A DNA stretch of 64,000 bases from Diphasiastrum complanatum (Eukaryota > Streptophyta > Lycopodiopsida > Lycopodiales > Lycopodiaceae): NCBI GenBank assembly GCA_029204225.1, contig MU832128.1, positions 12,501 to 76,500 of the forward strand. Direction: 5' to 3'. Under the pieces are notes generated by a model. The model was not told where the DNA came from and did no database searches. It was given only the letters and a program-made list of their open reading frames with translations. Shown piece by piece: positions 21,786-33,210 of this stretch; the stretch's first letter is position 1; every line of letters starts with the position of its first letter. Position numbers and translations under genes: made by a program.

Positions 21786-23701
21786 CTCTCCCTCAATGAA
21801 AAAATTACATTTTTCTATCTCTAATAGAGTATGAAACCTCTCAAATTTACATCTACCTAATCACTTAGTAAAAATATCACTCTTTTGATATTCAGATTTA
21901 CAAAAAACAAGATCAATGGCTCCATCAAGAATTTTCTCTCGAACAAAATGGTAGTGTATTTCGATGTGCTTGGTTTGAGCATGTAAAACTGGATTTTTGG
22001 CAAGGTGAATGCAACTTTGATTATCGCAAGATATAGTAGTCGCATCCACCTGTGGTTGACCTAAATCCACAAGCAATCTTCGTAACCATACCGCTTCTTG
22101 TGTAGCACTGCTGAGTGCTTGATATTCAGCTTCCGTCGATGATAAGGCTAATGTAGGTTGCTTTTTGCTGCTCCATGAAATTGCAGTTGTACCATAACTG
22201 AATGTATGACCACTTGTAGATCTTCTGTCATCAATATTACCTGCCCAATAGGCATCTGTATAACCTACCAACATTGGCATTTCAGGCTAATCATACTTCA
22301 AACCAAAATTCAATGTCCCTCGAATGTATCTGAGAATACGTTTAGCAGACTTCTAGTGTGCTTGACTAGGATCTTGCATAGATTGACTAACAACACCAAC
22401 AACATAAGAAATATTAGGTCGTGTGTGTGTCAAATAAATCAAACTACCCACCAGCTGTCTATACAAATAAGCATCCACTTTCTCAGATTCATCATATGCA
22501 GTAAGCTTCATGTTGACATCCATAGGTGTACTCAAAGGCTTACAATCTTGCATATTGAACTTATAAAGCAAATCTCGTGCATATTTGCTTTGTGTAAGAA
22601 AGACCACGTCTTCCTTTTGCCATACTTCAATGCCAAGACAATAGTGCATCAATCCTAGATCACTCATGTCAAAAGCTTTGGAAAAGATCTGATTTTTACT
22701 TCCTCTAATAATCAAATCATCCATGTACAACACAATGAACACTATATCTGAATCTTGTCTTAGAATGTAAAGATTAGGATCAGCATCACTCTTTATCATT
22801 CCCCTTCGCTTGAAGTGTTCATCAATGCAAGAGTACCACGCCCGTGGTGCTTGTTTCAATCCATAAATGGCTTTGTTGAGCTTACAAACGAGATGCTCTC
22901 TCCCTGGCTTAACAAATCCTTGAGGTTGTACTAAGTACACCTCTTCATCCAGCACTCCATTAAGAAAAGCAGATTTAACGTCCGATTGCTGCCATAGAAA
23001 GCAGAAATAGCAATGATAGAACGCATAGTTACCATCTTAGCTACGGGTGCAAAGGTTTCTTCAAAATCAATACCTTCCTGCTGCTCAAATCCTCTCGCAA
23101 CCAACCGTGCTTTATACTTGTTGAGTTGCCCATCAGCTCCATATTTGATCTTGTATATCCATTTGCAAGTGATAGGCATCTTACCATCAGGTAGCTCAGC
23201 CAAGTTCCACGTCCTATTTTTTGATATAGCTTCCATTTCTGTTTTCATAGCTTCACGCCACTCCTTGTGCTCATTTGCTTTATCAAAAGTTTTTAGTTCC
23301 TAAGCCTTCAGCACAGAACCCATTAGGGCTAGATTCATCTCTAATTTTGTAGGAGGTTTTTGATTTCTACTTGATCTTCTAAGTTCTCCCTGCTCACTTG
23401 ATTCGGGAGTATCTCCCTTATTAGCATCACGTGTTACTGACAAGTACCACTTAGGCACTCTCCTAGGAATATCATTATTGACCCTGTCTTTTTCCATTGG
23501 CTCTTCCATATCGACACCAACTTCTTTCTTCACTTGCACTTTAGCTTTATCATCAAAGGGACCAATTGTCAATTTTATTTGGTCATTTTGACCCATCTCA
23601 CCAAAAGTAGCATCTATGGAAATCACGATCTTTTGTGCATCTATGGAAATAATGATCTTTTGTGCCAAAAATGAATGCATATGTCCACGGTGATGCAGCA
23701 T
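21786..23701 (-). pseudogene. Copia C: 5'-truncated Ty1/copia pol (RT and RNase H)
   Basis: Read on the minus strand. The region before RT (23701-23300) holds SSRNQKPPTKLE. RT starts at about 23248 (TCKWIYKIKYGADGQLNKYK), passes FEETFAPVAKM and breaks near 22960 by frameshift. It resumes with LDEEVYLVQPQGF, YGLKQAPRAWY and YMDD (in VLYMDDLII). UAG stops follow DPSQAH and precede PEMPMLVG. RNase H (22280-21861) has GYTDAYWAG, where the second Asp of the usual TDADWAG is Tyr, then [10 protein letters not shown] and CDNQSC. Gag, protease and integrase are absent. A 27-bp tandem duplication (23611-23664) adds nine codons. It is inactive. Confidence 0.88.
23611..23664. repeat. Tandem duplication, 2 x 27 bp, inside copia C
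   Basis: Two adjacent units starting CATCTATGGAAAT differ at a few bases. The unit length keeps the reading frame and repeats about nine residues (QKIxISIDA). Confidence 0.85.
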
Positions 23702-26175
23702 GAAAGAATAGCAGCAAGGCGATCATTGAACTCGACATTGTCCATGACAAATTTGGGTTTTCTTGTAAATTAGAATGTGTTAGACAATCTTCAGTTTTCT
23801 AGCATGATATTCCAAAGAAAATTGAATGAAAGTGCAAGGTGTGTACTGGCAACCAAAAAATGAATTGTTTATGAGAATACAACTTGCTCAAAACTTTGTA
23901 GCAAACTCAGTAGTCTCTTGCACATTCCATTAGAACCACATCAGAAACAAATTTTGATTCACAGCCTTCTGAACAAATTTTGTTTTGATTGTGATTCAAA
24001 TCGATATTAGAAGAATTTTTTTACTGACATCAACTCTTGATTTTTTGGTGCATAAATCAAACAACATCCAAGAAAAAGGATGAATCACAAAAATTCTTTT
24101 CTCTTAATCTCACTTGACATTTATTAGACTATTGAATTGTGTTTGGCATCCAAGTTTATCCATGCGAAGGCTTACCTAGTCAGTTATTCGGAATGTCGAA
24201 AGCACAAAGGAGGTTGAAGACTCTACCGTCCACCATAGTATGTTGGTGACTTTAGTGATCCTGACAGTTAATGGTGATTGCAGCTTTTGTAGACGATGAC
24301 ATGTTGATTCTCCGAGATCCGGTCTCAACGCCCAGCACTGTGACAACACGAAGTCCAGGCCTACAATCGAGGATGGCCACTTAGTTCCCATTAACTTACA
24401 ACAACAAAAATTAGTTGCTCCTAACTATGCCTTACAATATGATTTGGATTCAGTCCACTAGAAAAACCCTAAACCAAATCAAGAACCATAATATTGATAA
24501 TCGAACAAGGGCATGAAAGGACCATTACATACATAATTTGAATAAATTTAGGATTCATGAACGCATTCTAAAAACCAGAGGCAGAGGAATTGCATGGCCA
24601 TGAACTACTTGATGTCAGGCTCAAGCTCATGGTGCCATAGGATATGGATAGTGTAGGTAGTTAAGTAACCAGAACCAAAGGACATACTGGAGTACTTTGA
24701 AGTCCTAGTGACCAACATGACCATTGAGCATGTTGCTAAATACAAACACTGCCCTATGTGAAGGGTAAATTCATTGGTGGCTAAGAAAAATTCCAAAATT
24801 TGCACCTAAAAAAACAGTAGAAAACTCACAATCCTCTTGGTCTGGCTGTTCTTCTCTTGCAAATCACAAGTATGTATTTCTAATTTTTTTGTAGGGTGGC
24901 AGACTGTGGAGATTGGAGTCCAGATTTGTTTGTCATCAAACAAAGTGCTCAATTGTCGGGGTTCACAGCCTCCACTTGTAGCTAGCTGGCTGGAAATGGG
25001 TGCCTACATTTTTGTATTGCATGTTGAACCAGAGAGATGGTCACTGCCACTCTGTACGTGATGGTCGCTGCTCTCTTTTCTTGCAAACTGTTGTGAGTGG
25101 CCATAGTTCGCGTGGAACATTTGTGAGAAATCTATCCTGCAAGCTGAGTGGTGGAAACATGAAACAAGGGATGGAGAAATCGGATGTCTTTGAAGGTTGC
25201 TATCCTACAAGCTATGTGGTGAAAATAGGAAAGCAGGGGAAGGAGAAATTAGAAGTGTTGTGCATGGTGCAGGTCCCACGCTTGCAAATTTGAAGAGTGC
25301 TTTGAAGAATAGCTCACCTGCTCCTCCCAGTCACACGTGAAACATGTCTTCTTCCTGGTGTATATCTCCTGAAAGATGATATTGTGCATGAGGCCTTATT
25401 TATCAAGAAATACACTATTGACCGGGGACCTCATCCGAGGGAATCTTCGTCCCATGGGGCCCTTCTCTAAGTGCAAATTTTGAAATGACCCTAGACTCTT
25501 CCATCTGAAACCACCCTAAACCAATATCATGTGAATAAAGTCCTTTTCTTGGCATCTCCCCACCTTGGCCCCACCCCCTATTACGTGATCTTTGTCGTGC
25601 ACGGGCCCAAGATACATTTCAAATAGTTAGGAAATCAAAAAATAATGATTGAAAAACAAATAAAAAAATAAAAGAAGTTTATTTTAATACTCAGCGTCAC
25701 CTAAGACCAAGAACAAATCATCACAACAACTTATCTCTATCGTGACCAAGCTCATCAAAAAATAAGAAATAATGTTGAATCTAGCTCAAGCCAACATTGG
25801 TCATTTGCATGATGTGTCATTTTGTGCGTGCTCTAGATGCGTCATTTGCGCGTGCTCAAGACTAGAAGGTAATAATACATTGGTTGATATAAATAAATAG
25901 ATAAATATCTAAATAAATAATAGTAAATATTTTTTTCTCTCGAATAATAATAAAATTTTTCTCTAGATAAATGAATTGTGTAAAAAAAGTGTGATTAGTG
26001 TGTGCTCAAGATTGTGAGCTCAAGACTCGCAGGTCACAACCTCACACCAAATAAAAATTATGTAAATAGATAATAAAAACTATTGATTCTAAAGAAATAA
26101 ACTATATAAACTCACAAATACAGATAAATAAATAAATATATACATATAAATAAATAAATAGTGAAATTCTTTTTT
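23702..26175. other. Region upstream of C4H with no recognised gene
   Basis: No transposon protein or cellular domain is seen. From about 25870 to 26170 it becomes rich in AAATAAATA-type simple sequence. Short plus-strand frames at 24837-25061 and 25000-25293 lack any family signature. Confidence 0.4.
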
Positions 26176-26273
26176 ACCTACATAAATAAAGAGAGAGAGT
26201 CTTGGGCGTACCTACCCTTCTCACCAACCCTCCCTTCTGTGAGCACTTCGCTTGACCGCACCCGTCCACCTAC
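26176..26273 (+). promoter_or_regulatory. Cluster of AC elements (MYB sites) upstream of C4H
   Basis: Four motifs of the ACCWAC type lie within 98 bp: ACCTACA (26176-26182), ACCTACC (26210-26216, the AC-I consensus), ACCAACC (26223-26229, the AC-II consensus) and ACCTACG (26268-26274). AC elements are bound by R2R3-MYB factors and are characteristic of PAL, C4H and 4CL promoters. The cluster is about 1.2 kb before the C4H start codon, which fits a promoter if the gene has a 5'-UTR intron. Motifs are seen directly. Function is inferred. Confidence 0.55.
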
Positions 26274-26274
26274 G

Positions 26275-26297
26275 CCCCCCCCCCCCCCCCCCCCCCC
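26275..26297. repeat. Poly(C) tract, 23 bp
   Basis: An uninterrupted run of C immediately after the AC-element cluster. On the opposite strand it is a G run. Long homopolymers are error-prone in sequencing, so the exact length is uncertain. Confidence 0.9.
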
Positions 26298-26684
26298 TTA
26301 CTCCAGGCTTGGAATTTGAAGTACACACTTCTATTTCACTCTGAAAGGTACATTTTGTAGTGACGGTCATCCTCGGATGCTACTGCATGTATTGAGTTTC
26401 GAATGAAATGTGCAATTTGTTCCCAACCCTTCAGAACCCTTCGAGGGTGTATCGTGGCCTACAGAGGGGCTGTGAAGACTTTCGCTGAAGGGCGACTTCG
26501 AGCGTTGGCTCTTCTACGTGACGGTTACAGAAATGGTTTGCCAATCATTGAAGGGCATGCCTTCCTGGATGGCCACCGATTGATGGCCACCCTGCCCGTC
26601 ATTGGTTGTTTAGAAGGCCACGTCGCCGCCCTTCGATTGCTAGTTTATTAATGCAGCATTTAGAGCTCTGCTGCTGCATCACAG

Positions 26685-27419
26685 GTATTATTGATCTTAT
26701 TATCTCGCCTTCCAGTTCCAGGGAGCGGATCGAGCCAAATCTGTCAAGTAAAATCCCGATCCATCTTTTTATTTTCCTTGCAATGTAATCACTGACGCAC
26801 TACATGTACAATTTGATTCTTTCAGATGAATTTCTGATGGATTTTTTCGCTCTTTTTTTCAAAATCTGATGAACTATTTTTAAGCTTTGTCTGTCAAGTT
26901 AAGCTCTGATGCGTCTTTTCGATCTTCTTTGCCAAATCTGATGCACTATTTTGAGCTTTTTCTGTCAAGTTAAGCTCTGATGCATCTTTTTGCTCTTCTT
27001 TTTGAAATCTAATGCACTGTATTTGAGCTTTTTTTGTCAATTTAAGCTGTGATGCATCTTTTCGATCTTCTTTTCCAAATCTGATGCACTTTTTTGAGCT
27101 TTTTCTGTCAAGTTAAACTCTGATGCATCTTTTTGCTCTTCTTTTCGAAATCTAATGCACTGTATTTGAGCTTTTTTTTTCAAGTTAAGCTGTGATGCAT
27201 CTTTTCGCTCTTCTTTTTAATCGGATGCGCTATATTTGAGCTTTTTCTGTCAAGTTAAGCTCTGATGTATCTTTTCGCTCTTCTTTTTTAAATCTGATGC
27301 GCTATATTTGAGCTTTTTCCGTCAAGTTAGGCTCTGACCGAGCTTTCCGTTCTTCATTGCAAAAACTGATGCACCATAAGTTTAATGGTTTAGAAATTGT
27401 TGTTATGTTGCTTTTGTAG
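26685..27419 (+). other. Possible 5'-UTR intron of C4H
   Basis: A donor-like CACAG|GTATTA at 26684/26685 and a good acceptor (TTGCTTTTGTAG ending at 27419) would define a 735-bp intron. It would contain the whole 72-bp repeat array and bring the AC-element cluster close to a transcription start. No transcript is available, so this rests only on splice-site appearance. Confidence 0.3.
26836..27380. repeat. Tandem array, 8 copies of a ~72-bp unit, upstream of C4H
   Basis: Units begin at about 26836, 26908, 26979, 27051, 27122, 27194, 27264 and 27336, so spacing is 70-72 bp. The shared core is GATGCATCTTTT(C/T)GCTCTTC, then TGATGCACTAT, TTTGAGCTTTTT and CTGTCAAGTTAAG. Copies 2 and 4 resemble each other, as do copies 3 and 5. 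This implies a two-unit (about 143 bp) duplication on top of the basic repeat. The outer copies are the most diverged. The top strand is T-rich and pyrimidine-heavy. Confidence 0.92.
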
Positions 27420-27502
27420 CATCGACATCGGATGCGTGCTTCAAGCTTGTGACGTCGGGGGAAGCTGTTGCGAAAATATAGAAAGGACAGGAAGCTTGTG
27501 GG

Positions 27503-29526
27503 ATGGCTTCTGTGCTGTTTGGCTTGTTGATTGCTGGAATTGGCTTTGTAAATGCAAAGCAAGATGCAGATGCCCCTCCTTCGTTTTTCCGAACGGATAT
27601 TATACTTCAGGCTGCTTTCGTTGTTGTCATCGGTGCGATCCTTATCTCGAAATTAACTGCCAAAAAGCTACATGTCCCCCCTGGCCCTCCCAGCTTTCCC
27701 ATAGTGGGAAACTGGCTGCAGGTGGGAGATGACTTGAACCACAGGAACTTAGCAGAGCTTGCGAAAAAGTATGGGGATGTTTTTTTGCTCAAAATGGGTC
27801 AGAGAAATCTGGTAGTTGTATCCTCCCCAGAGCTGGCCAAGGATGTTCTTCACACTCAAGGGGTGGAATTCGGCTCTCGTACTCGCAATGTTGTGTTTGA
27901 TATCTTCACTGGAAAAGGCCAGGATATGGTGTTTACTGTGTATGGAGAGCATTGGAGACGAATGAGAAGGATAATGACAGTTCCTTTCTTTACTAACAAA
28001 GTTGTCCAGCAGTCTAGATCGGCCTGGGAAGAAGAGATCGACTACGTGATCGAAGATTTACGAGCAAATGAGAGTGCCAGAACGTCCGGGATCGTAATTA
28101 GAAGACGTCTGCAGCTCATGATGTACAACTTCATGTATCGTTTAATGTTTGATCGTCGCTTTGAGCGTGAGGATGACCCCCTTTTTGTGAAGCTGAAGGC
28201 CTTGAATGGCGAGAGGAGCCGTCTTGCTCAGAGTTTTGAATACAACTATGGCGATTTCATTCCGATCTTACGTCCTCTCTTGAATGGATATCTAAAGCTT
28301 TGCAAGGAAGTGAAAGAGAACCGTCTTGCCTTGTTCAAACAATATTTCTTAGACGAACGCAAGTAAGCAACCGTAGACATGTCAAGAGCATTTGCCGTTA
28401 AATCGAGGTTTTCAATTTTGTCCGCTATTAGTTTGGCCTTCGTGTTTGATTTGACGCTTAATCTGATTCAATGGTTCTCAGGAACTTACTCAAGTCGCGT
28501 GAAAGTGATTCAGGCTCCGAGAAGTGTGCAATTGATCATATTTTGGATGCACAGAACAAAGGCGAAATCAACGAGGATAATGTACTATACATTGTCGAAA
28601 ACATCAACGTTGCAGGTGCAGAGCTAGATGAGATGTTTGACAATTTGATCTTTCAATATTATGTTGTGCCCAGAGATGTATTCAGCTTTGTTAGGATTTT
28701 TCGAGCTATGAGTTCTTGAGTTTCTAGGGGTTAACGTTATGCAGTCCGGTCTGGCTAAATTAGCTTTGACAAGAGCGTTCCTTTATTTACTCTCTGTTTC
28801 GTGCTAGACATCATGTACATGAATGATCAAAGACAAGCCAATCAGACAAATTTTGACAATACGTCCGCTTTGCCACACACCACGGTGCTTTTCTGTTTCT
28901 CAGGACTAACATGTTACCTACTTGATCTGTGCGCAGCTATTGAGACCACTCTTTGGTCGATCGAATGGGCAATTGCAGAATTGGTGAACAATCCCGACAT
29001 ACAGCAGAAAGTTCGAGAGGAGCTTGATTCTGTGTTAGGCAGGGGAGTGCTAATCACAGAGCCTGACATTCCGAAGATGAGCTATCTAAATGCAGTCGTG
29101 AAGGAAACGATGAGACTCCATATGGCCATTCCTCTTCTGGTGCCCCACATGAATCTGCATCAAGCCAAGCTCGCAGGATACGACATCCCAGCTGAGAGCA
29201 AAATTCTGGTGAATGCATGGTGGCTTGCAAACAACCCTGCCCATTGGGATCGACCCGAAGTATTCAATCCTGACAGGTTTTTGGATGGCAAAATTGACGC
29301 AAGCGGCAATGATTTTAGATTTGTACCCTTCGGAGTTGGCAGAAGAAGCTGTCCGGGTATTATTTTGGCCTTGCCCATTCTAAGTCTGGTGATCGGAAGA
29401 TTGGTGGCATCATTTGAGCTTCTGCCACCACCAGGAGTACAAAAGGTGGACTTATCTGAGAAAGGTGGGCAGTTTAGTCTTCATATTGCTAACCATTCAA
29501 CTGTTGTTGTGAAGCCGCGAGCCTAA
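27503..29526 (+). CDS. C4H: Cinnamate 4-hydroxylase (CYP73A cytochrome P450), 3 exons, 527 aa
   Basis: C4H hydroxylates trans-cinnamate to p-coumarate at the ER, using electrons from cytochrome P450 reductase; it is step two of the phenylpropanoid pathway. Predicted exons are 27503-28362, 28482-28615 and 28937-29526. The introns are 119 bp (AA|GTAAGC...TTCTCAG) and 321 bp (GCAG|GTGCAG...GTGCGCAG). They rebuild [13 protein letters not shown] across the second junction without a stop. Motifs are the hinge PPGPP (59-63), I-helix AAIETT (331-336), ExxR E388-R391, PDRF (443-446) and haem loop [10 protein letters not shown] with C470. The CYP73A signatures [15 protein letters not shown] and [14 protein letters not shown] are present. 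The start is the only in-frame ATG before the hinge and has G at -3 and +4. The N-terminus is about 22 residues longer than the usual ~505-aa enzyme and has two hydrophobic stretches (about 4-17 and 33-49). It looks intact. Confidence 0.95.
28363..28481 (+). other. C4H: C4H intron 1 (119 bp, phase 2)
   Basis: GTAAGC donor and TTCTCAG acceptor. It splits the Lys codon after DER. Exon 2, which follows, is 134 bp. Confidence 0.88.
28616..28936 (+). other. C4H: C4H intron 2 (321 bp, phase 1)
   Basis: GTGCAG donor and GTGCGCAG acceptor. It interrupts the I-helix oxygen-binding motif between the two Ala codons of NVAAIETT, a conserved C4H intron position. Confidence 0.88.
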
Positions 29527-29875
29527 ATGCCACCTCTCTTGGCATTATATTTAATAACAGCTTAGCGTTTGACAAGCGTGGCTGGGCTGGACCTTTGGAT
29601 ATGTTTTTGTTACGATATGGATGAAAGTAGCGTGTTTGAATGAGACGATAACTTCCTGTTACCTATTCATGGAGTATGCGTAGTTGCAGCTGCCCGTGCA
29701 AAGATTACTTCAAGTCTTCAGCGAATCTGAAGCAAGAGCGAGTTCTAAAGTTTGTATATGTTGACGCCAGTTCTATCATGTAGCAATATCAAAATTTATT
29801 GCTAGTTAATAATGCTAGTTAACCATTAGCAAAATGTATCCAATGCTCATGCTCATTCATATTCTCTCACTATCA

Positions 29876-29911
<36 letters not shown>

Positions 29912-31331
29912 CACACTCACTCTCTCTCTGTCTCGCGCAGGAGAACACACACCCACACCCACACACCTCTATAGAGAGAGTACAGGGTAACTTTCAAAAG
30001 TACGTGTTTATTCATGTGCACTTGGGTGGAATTGAACCATTGCATAGAATGGAAACTAGCAATGAACTTAAGTTATATGCTTGAGATGAGGACATGAGTT
30101 GTCAAGTGAGTTTCTATTTGTACAACTACCTCCACCATGGAGATATTAGTTATAGTTGGGGATTGTCATTATGTACTATGGGTAAAAATTTCACCTTGTG
30201 GCTCAATAGTGACGTTGAGCCATATTTACTCCCCTTCATGGCTCTTATATCATTAAGATTTCATGCACAAATGTGCATAGACCTTCATTTTCTCTCCTCT
30301 ATCTTAATATCAACTCTCATCTAGAATTGAAATTCTCCTGAAAAATAGAAGCCCTAGTATAGAAAATGGTGGGTCACCATTGTTGAAATTTGATGCTTGA
30401 TGTGTATGTCAAAACATATTTTGAATGTATTTGAAGGTTTTGAAATGAATGGTAAGGTTGATGGGCACAAATTTGTTACAAACTTCATTTTGACAAAGAA
30501 CTTGAAAATTTCATGTCATTCAATTCTCTAAATTGTGATTGTAGAGTTTAGTACAAGAATGTTGTAGAGCACTTGAAAACAATACAAATTTGGGAATTAG
30601 AAGACTCAAAACTCGCTAACAATGGCATGTCAATATCCCCTGAACATCAACCTCTAATTTGGTAAGAACATGAAAGACACACAAAGCACACTTGTCAACA
30701 AGAATCGACTTACATAACTACCCCCACATCCCTCGAGACATGCGTGTGACTGGAATTGAAATGATGTAAAGGTTGTAAATGAGTACATATTACCACTTCT
30801 ATAGCTACTCGTTAATATTGGTATGCCTATTTGGACAAGGCCATTTCTAGCTACACATATTTTCATCCAGCTTCTTTCTCCTTGCAAGTAGGGGTGTCTA
30901 TAGGTGAGAATTATTGTACTCAACATAATTGCAAGTCAAGAGTAGTAAGTCAAGATGAGTTATGCAGTAATTTGTGGGAAAACATGGATGAAAATAAATT
31001 TGTGATGGCTCATTCCTCCTTTCCAAGTTGCATGTTCAAAATGGTTGGTTGGTGATTCGATCCAAAGTGAGGTGAAGTCAGACTCCTACCAAGTACTTGA
31101 AGACATTGAAGTCTTATCAAATTGTTGGATTTTTTTTTCTAGATGCTCAATGGCCTTAGGCTCGTGTATCATAGTCTTGTTGGATTATGGAAGGGGCCTC
31201 GACCAATTCCATTATGTTAAAGACAAAGATTATAAAAAATAGGTAGTCTCTCTATAGACTATTGATTTTGCATGCAACGTAATGGATACCTTATGACTAT
31301 TATGCCCATTTTTTGAACGGATTAAAAAGCA

Positions 31332-31333
<2 letters not shown>
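29527..31333. other. 3' flank of C4H and intergenic DNA
   Basis: The first few hundred bases should hold the C4H 3' UTR, but no poly(A) signal is clear enough to place its end. Beyond the TC repeat (29881-29908) I see no gene or transposon domain. Confidence 0.4.
29881..29908. repeat. (TC)14 microsatellite
   Basis: 28 bp of TC, followed by CT-rich and then CA-rich sequence to about 29968. Confidence 0.95.

Positions 31334-31384
<51 letters not shown>
31334..31384. repeat. (AT)n microsatellite, 51 bp
   Basis: An uninterrupted alternating A-T run. Confidence 0.97.
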
Positions 31385-31387
<3 letters not shown>

Positions 31388-31543
31388 TTTTTCAAACGTA
31401 GGTTTTGCACTTTTCAGTTGCGCATCTGTACGATTGCCACGTGGCACGCTCATAGTGGTCAATCAAAGTCAAATTTCCTATTATGCTTTGTAATGTAAAT
31501 GGGAAAAAGTTCAAGGTACCCATTACGCAATGGAATGCACCGA

Positions 31544-31749
31544 GCAGAGGACATTCTGCTTGGTGCCTTTCATAATACATGAACAATTTATAAATAACAT
31601 GTCCATTTTTAGGTTATTTATAGTTTGGCCAAATCAGTCACATCTCGCAGAGGACCTTCTACCTGGTGCCTTCCATAATATATGAACAATTCATAAATAA
31701 CATGTCCATTTTTAGGTTATTTATAGTTTGGCCAAATCAGTCACATCTC
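31544..31749. repeat. Tandem duplication, 2 x 103 bp
   Basis: 31544-31646 and 31647-31749 are adjacent direct copies starting GCAGAGGAC and ending CACATCTC. I count six differences, five of them C/T or G/A. They continue into a plus-strand frame (31728-32009) rich in Lys and Arg that vaguely resembles a Gag tail. Confidence 0.92.
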
Positions 31750-33210
31750 ACAGTAAGGTACATGTTTTGTTCGTATATTGCAATGCCATTCAAAATCTCG
31801 AGGATGCGTTTCGGATTGCGAAAGCATATGATTCCACAGTGGTGGCATCCAGGAAGCGGTTTGCACAAATTCCAACCACTTTGAAAACCAAGAAGGGTAA
31901 GAAGCGCGGTCCAGACCAAGCAAAATATTTTGACGAATTAGATCAAACAGCATCGGAACCCATTCTAGAAGTCAAAACTCGCCTACTTCAACCTTTTTCG
32001 CACGTGTGAGTAGACCTCTACACATGGGATGTGACACCTAATCTAATGATGTGGCTCATGCAATCAATAGATTGATGCCATGTGTCATATGACTAGAAAA
32101 CTAGATTTTGTCTTTTTTAGCCACTAGAACTAGAATTAAATCAAATGTACAACCTATATGATTATGGTACATGACAAGTACATTTATTTCACACGTGGGA
32201 ATAGGATCCACACATGTGTAATCATCCTATATACATAGATTTGGCCTTGACCAAGCATAATTTTTGCATTTTTCACAAATAACAATAATACAAATGGAAC
32301 AAACTTAATCTCTCAGTTTCTGATACCAATATGATGGGGGCAATGGAGATAGAAGAACGCGAACGGAGAAGAGAGCAAAAATATTGCGGAACAGCTCTCC
32401 CATTCTAATCAGCTGCTAGATGCAAAACCAGTCTAATAGACAGCTTATGCTAAATGTAATCACAGCTTTAAGTGTTCTAATTGCCCAACGAGATCTTAAA
32501 AAATAATTCATACTCTCAAAAACAAAAGTACAGTCCACCAAAGAGATTAGAAATGATTTGTGTGTGGTGTTAGTTAAAATCAGATTCAATGTGAAGTATG
32601 GTTCTGAAATAAATGGAAGAGCGATATGATATCGCGAGTTCCTCAGGCGTCAAAGACAGCCATCATCTGATCAAAAACTGAGGAGTCGTAGACGTCCGTG
32701 TTCTAATCAAAGTGAGTAAACAAGTGCGATCAAACAACGATAGAGTGCATTCAATCACAACAAACACTCATCTACATTATACACAGATAAAAGCAAGTTG
32801 CTGCTACATTACACTGAAGCACGAATAGCAATTACAACCAACAAATGACGACATAACTGGGAGGCTCAAATAATATGTCTCATGGACGTAGCGACGCTAT
32901 GAGTGTGCCTGGATGATCCATTTATAGATTTCATCCGTGTATTAATAACAGTAAATGTTTGTCACCTAATTAGGTAAGCCGTTGTACTTGGGAGTATTTG
33001 GCTTCTGTGACAACTATACATAGTATATACGGTCAACAAATCAGGAACGTTGACGCGGACAAGGACGTGGCAAATTCTCTCACTTCGCATTTTACGTGAA
33101 GTGGTTTTCTCTCACTTCGCAAATTTCAAAAAGTGGCTGGGAACGTTCCTCGTTCAAAATAGACGACCTTCGACATTTTTCTCTGTCTTCGAAATTTTGC
33201 GAAAAAGCCA
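31750..33210. other. Non-coding; one degenerate minus-strand PBS-like site
   Basis: No domain is recognised. At 32316-32328 the minus strand reads TGGTATCAGAAAC, two bases off a copia primer-binding site, so this may be a decayed LTR junction. No partner LTR or coding remnant supports it. Confidence 0.3.

Noticed and set aside
26403-26651. 82-codon frame with CAICSQPF near its start, as a possible small protein gene
   Set aside because: No recognisable family and a single CxxC only. Kept only as a possible upstream frame in a C4H leader.
26836-27380. Regularly spaced repeats as a CRISPR array
   Set aside because: The units are contiguous tandem repeats without unique spacers, in a plant nuclear context.
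28379-28936. Frames overlapping the C4H introns, including a Met start at 28801
   Set aside because: They read through introns. The spliced model rebuilds the conserved I-helix exactly.
31313-31498. 61-codon frame of Ile-Tyr repeats
   Set aside because: It is the (AT)n run translated, with no start context or domain.
31728-32009. 93-codon frame with a basic tail as a gag gene
   Set aside because: Weak resemblance only, and it overlaps the end of the 103-bp duplication. Not enough for a call.
32316-32328. Minus-strand TGGTATCAGAAAC as a primer-binding site
   Set aside because: Two mismatches, no TG...CA LTR border beside it and no coding remnant nearby; mentioned only in the gap entry.
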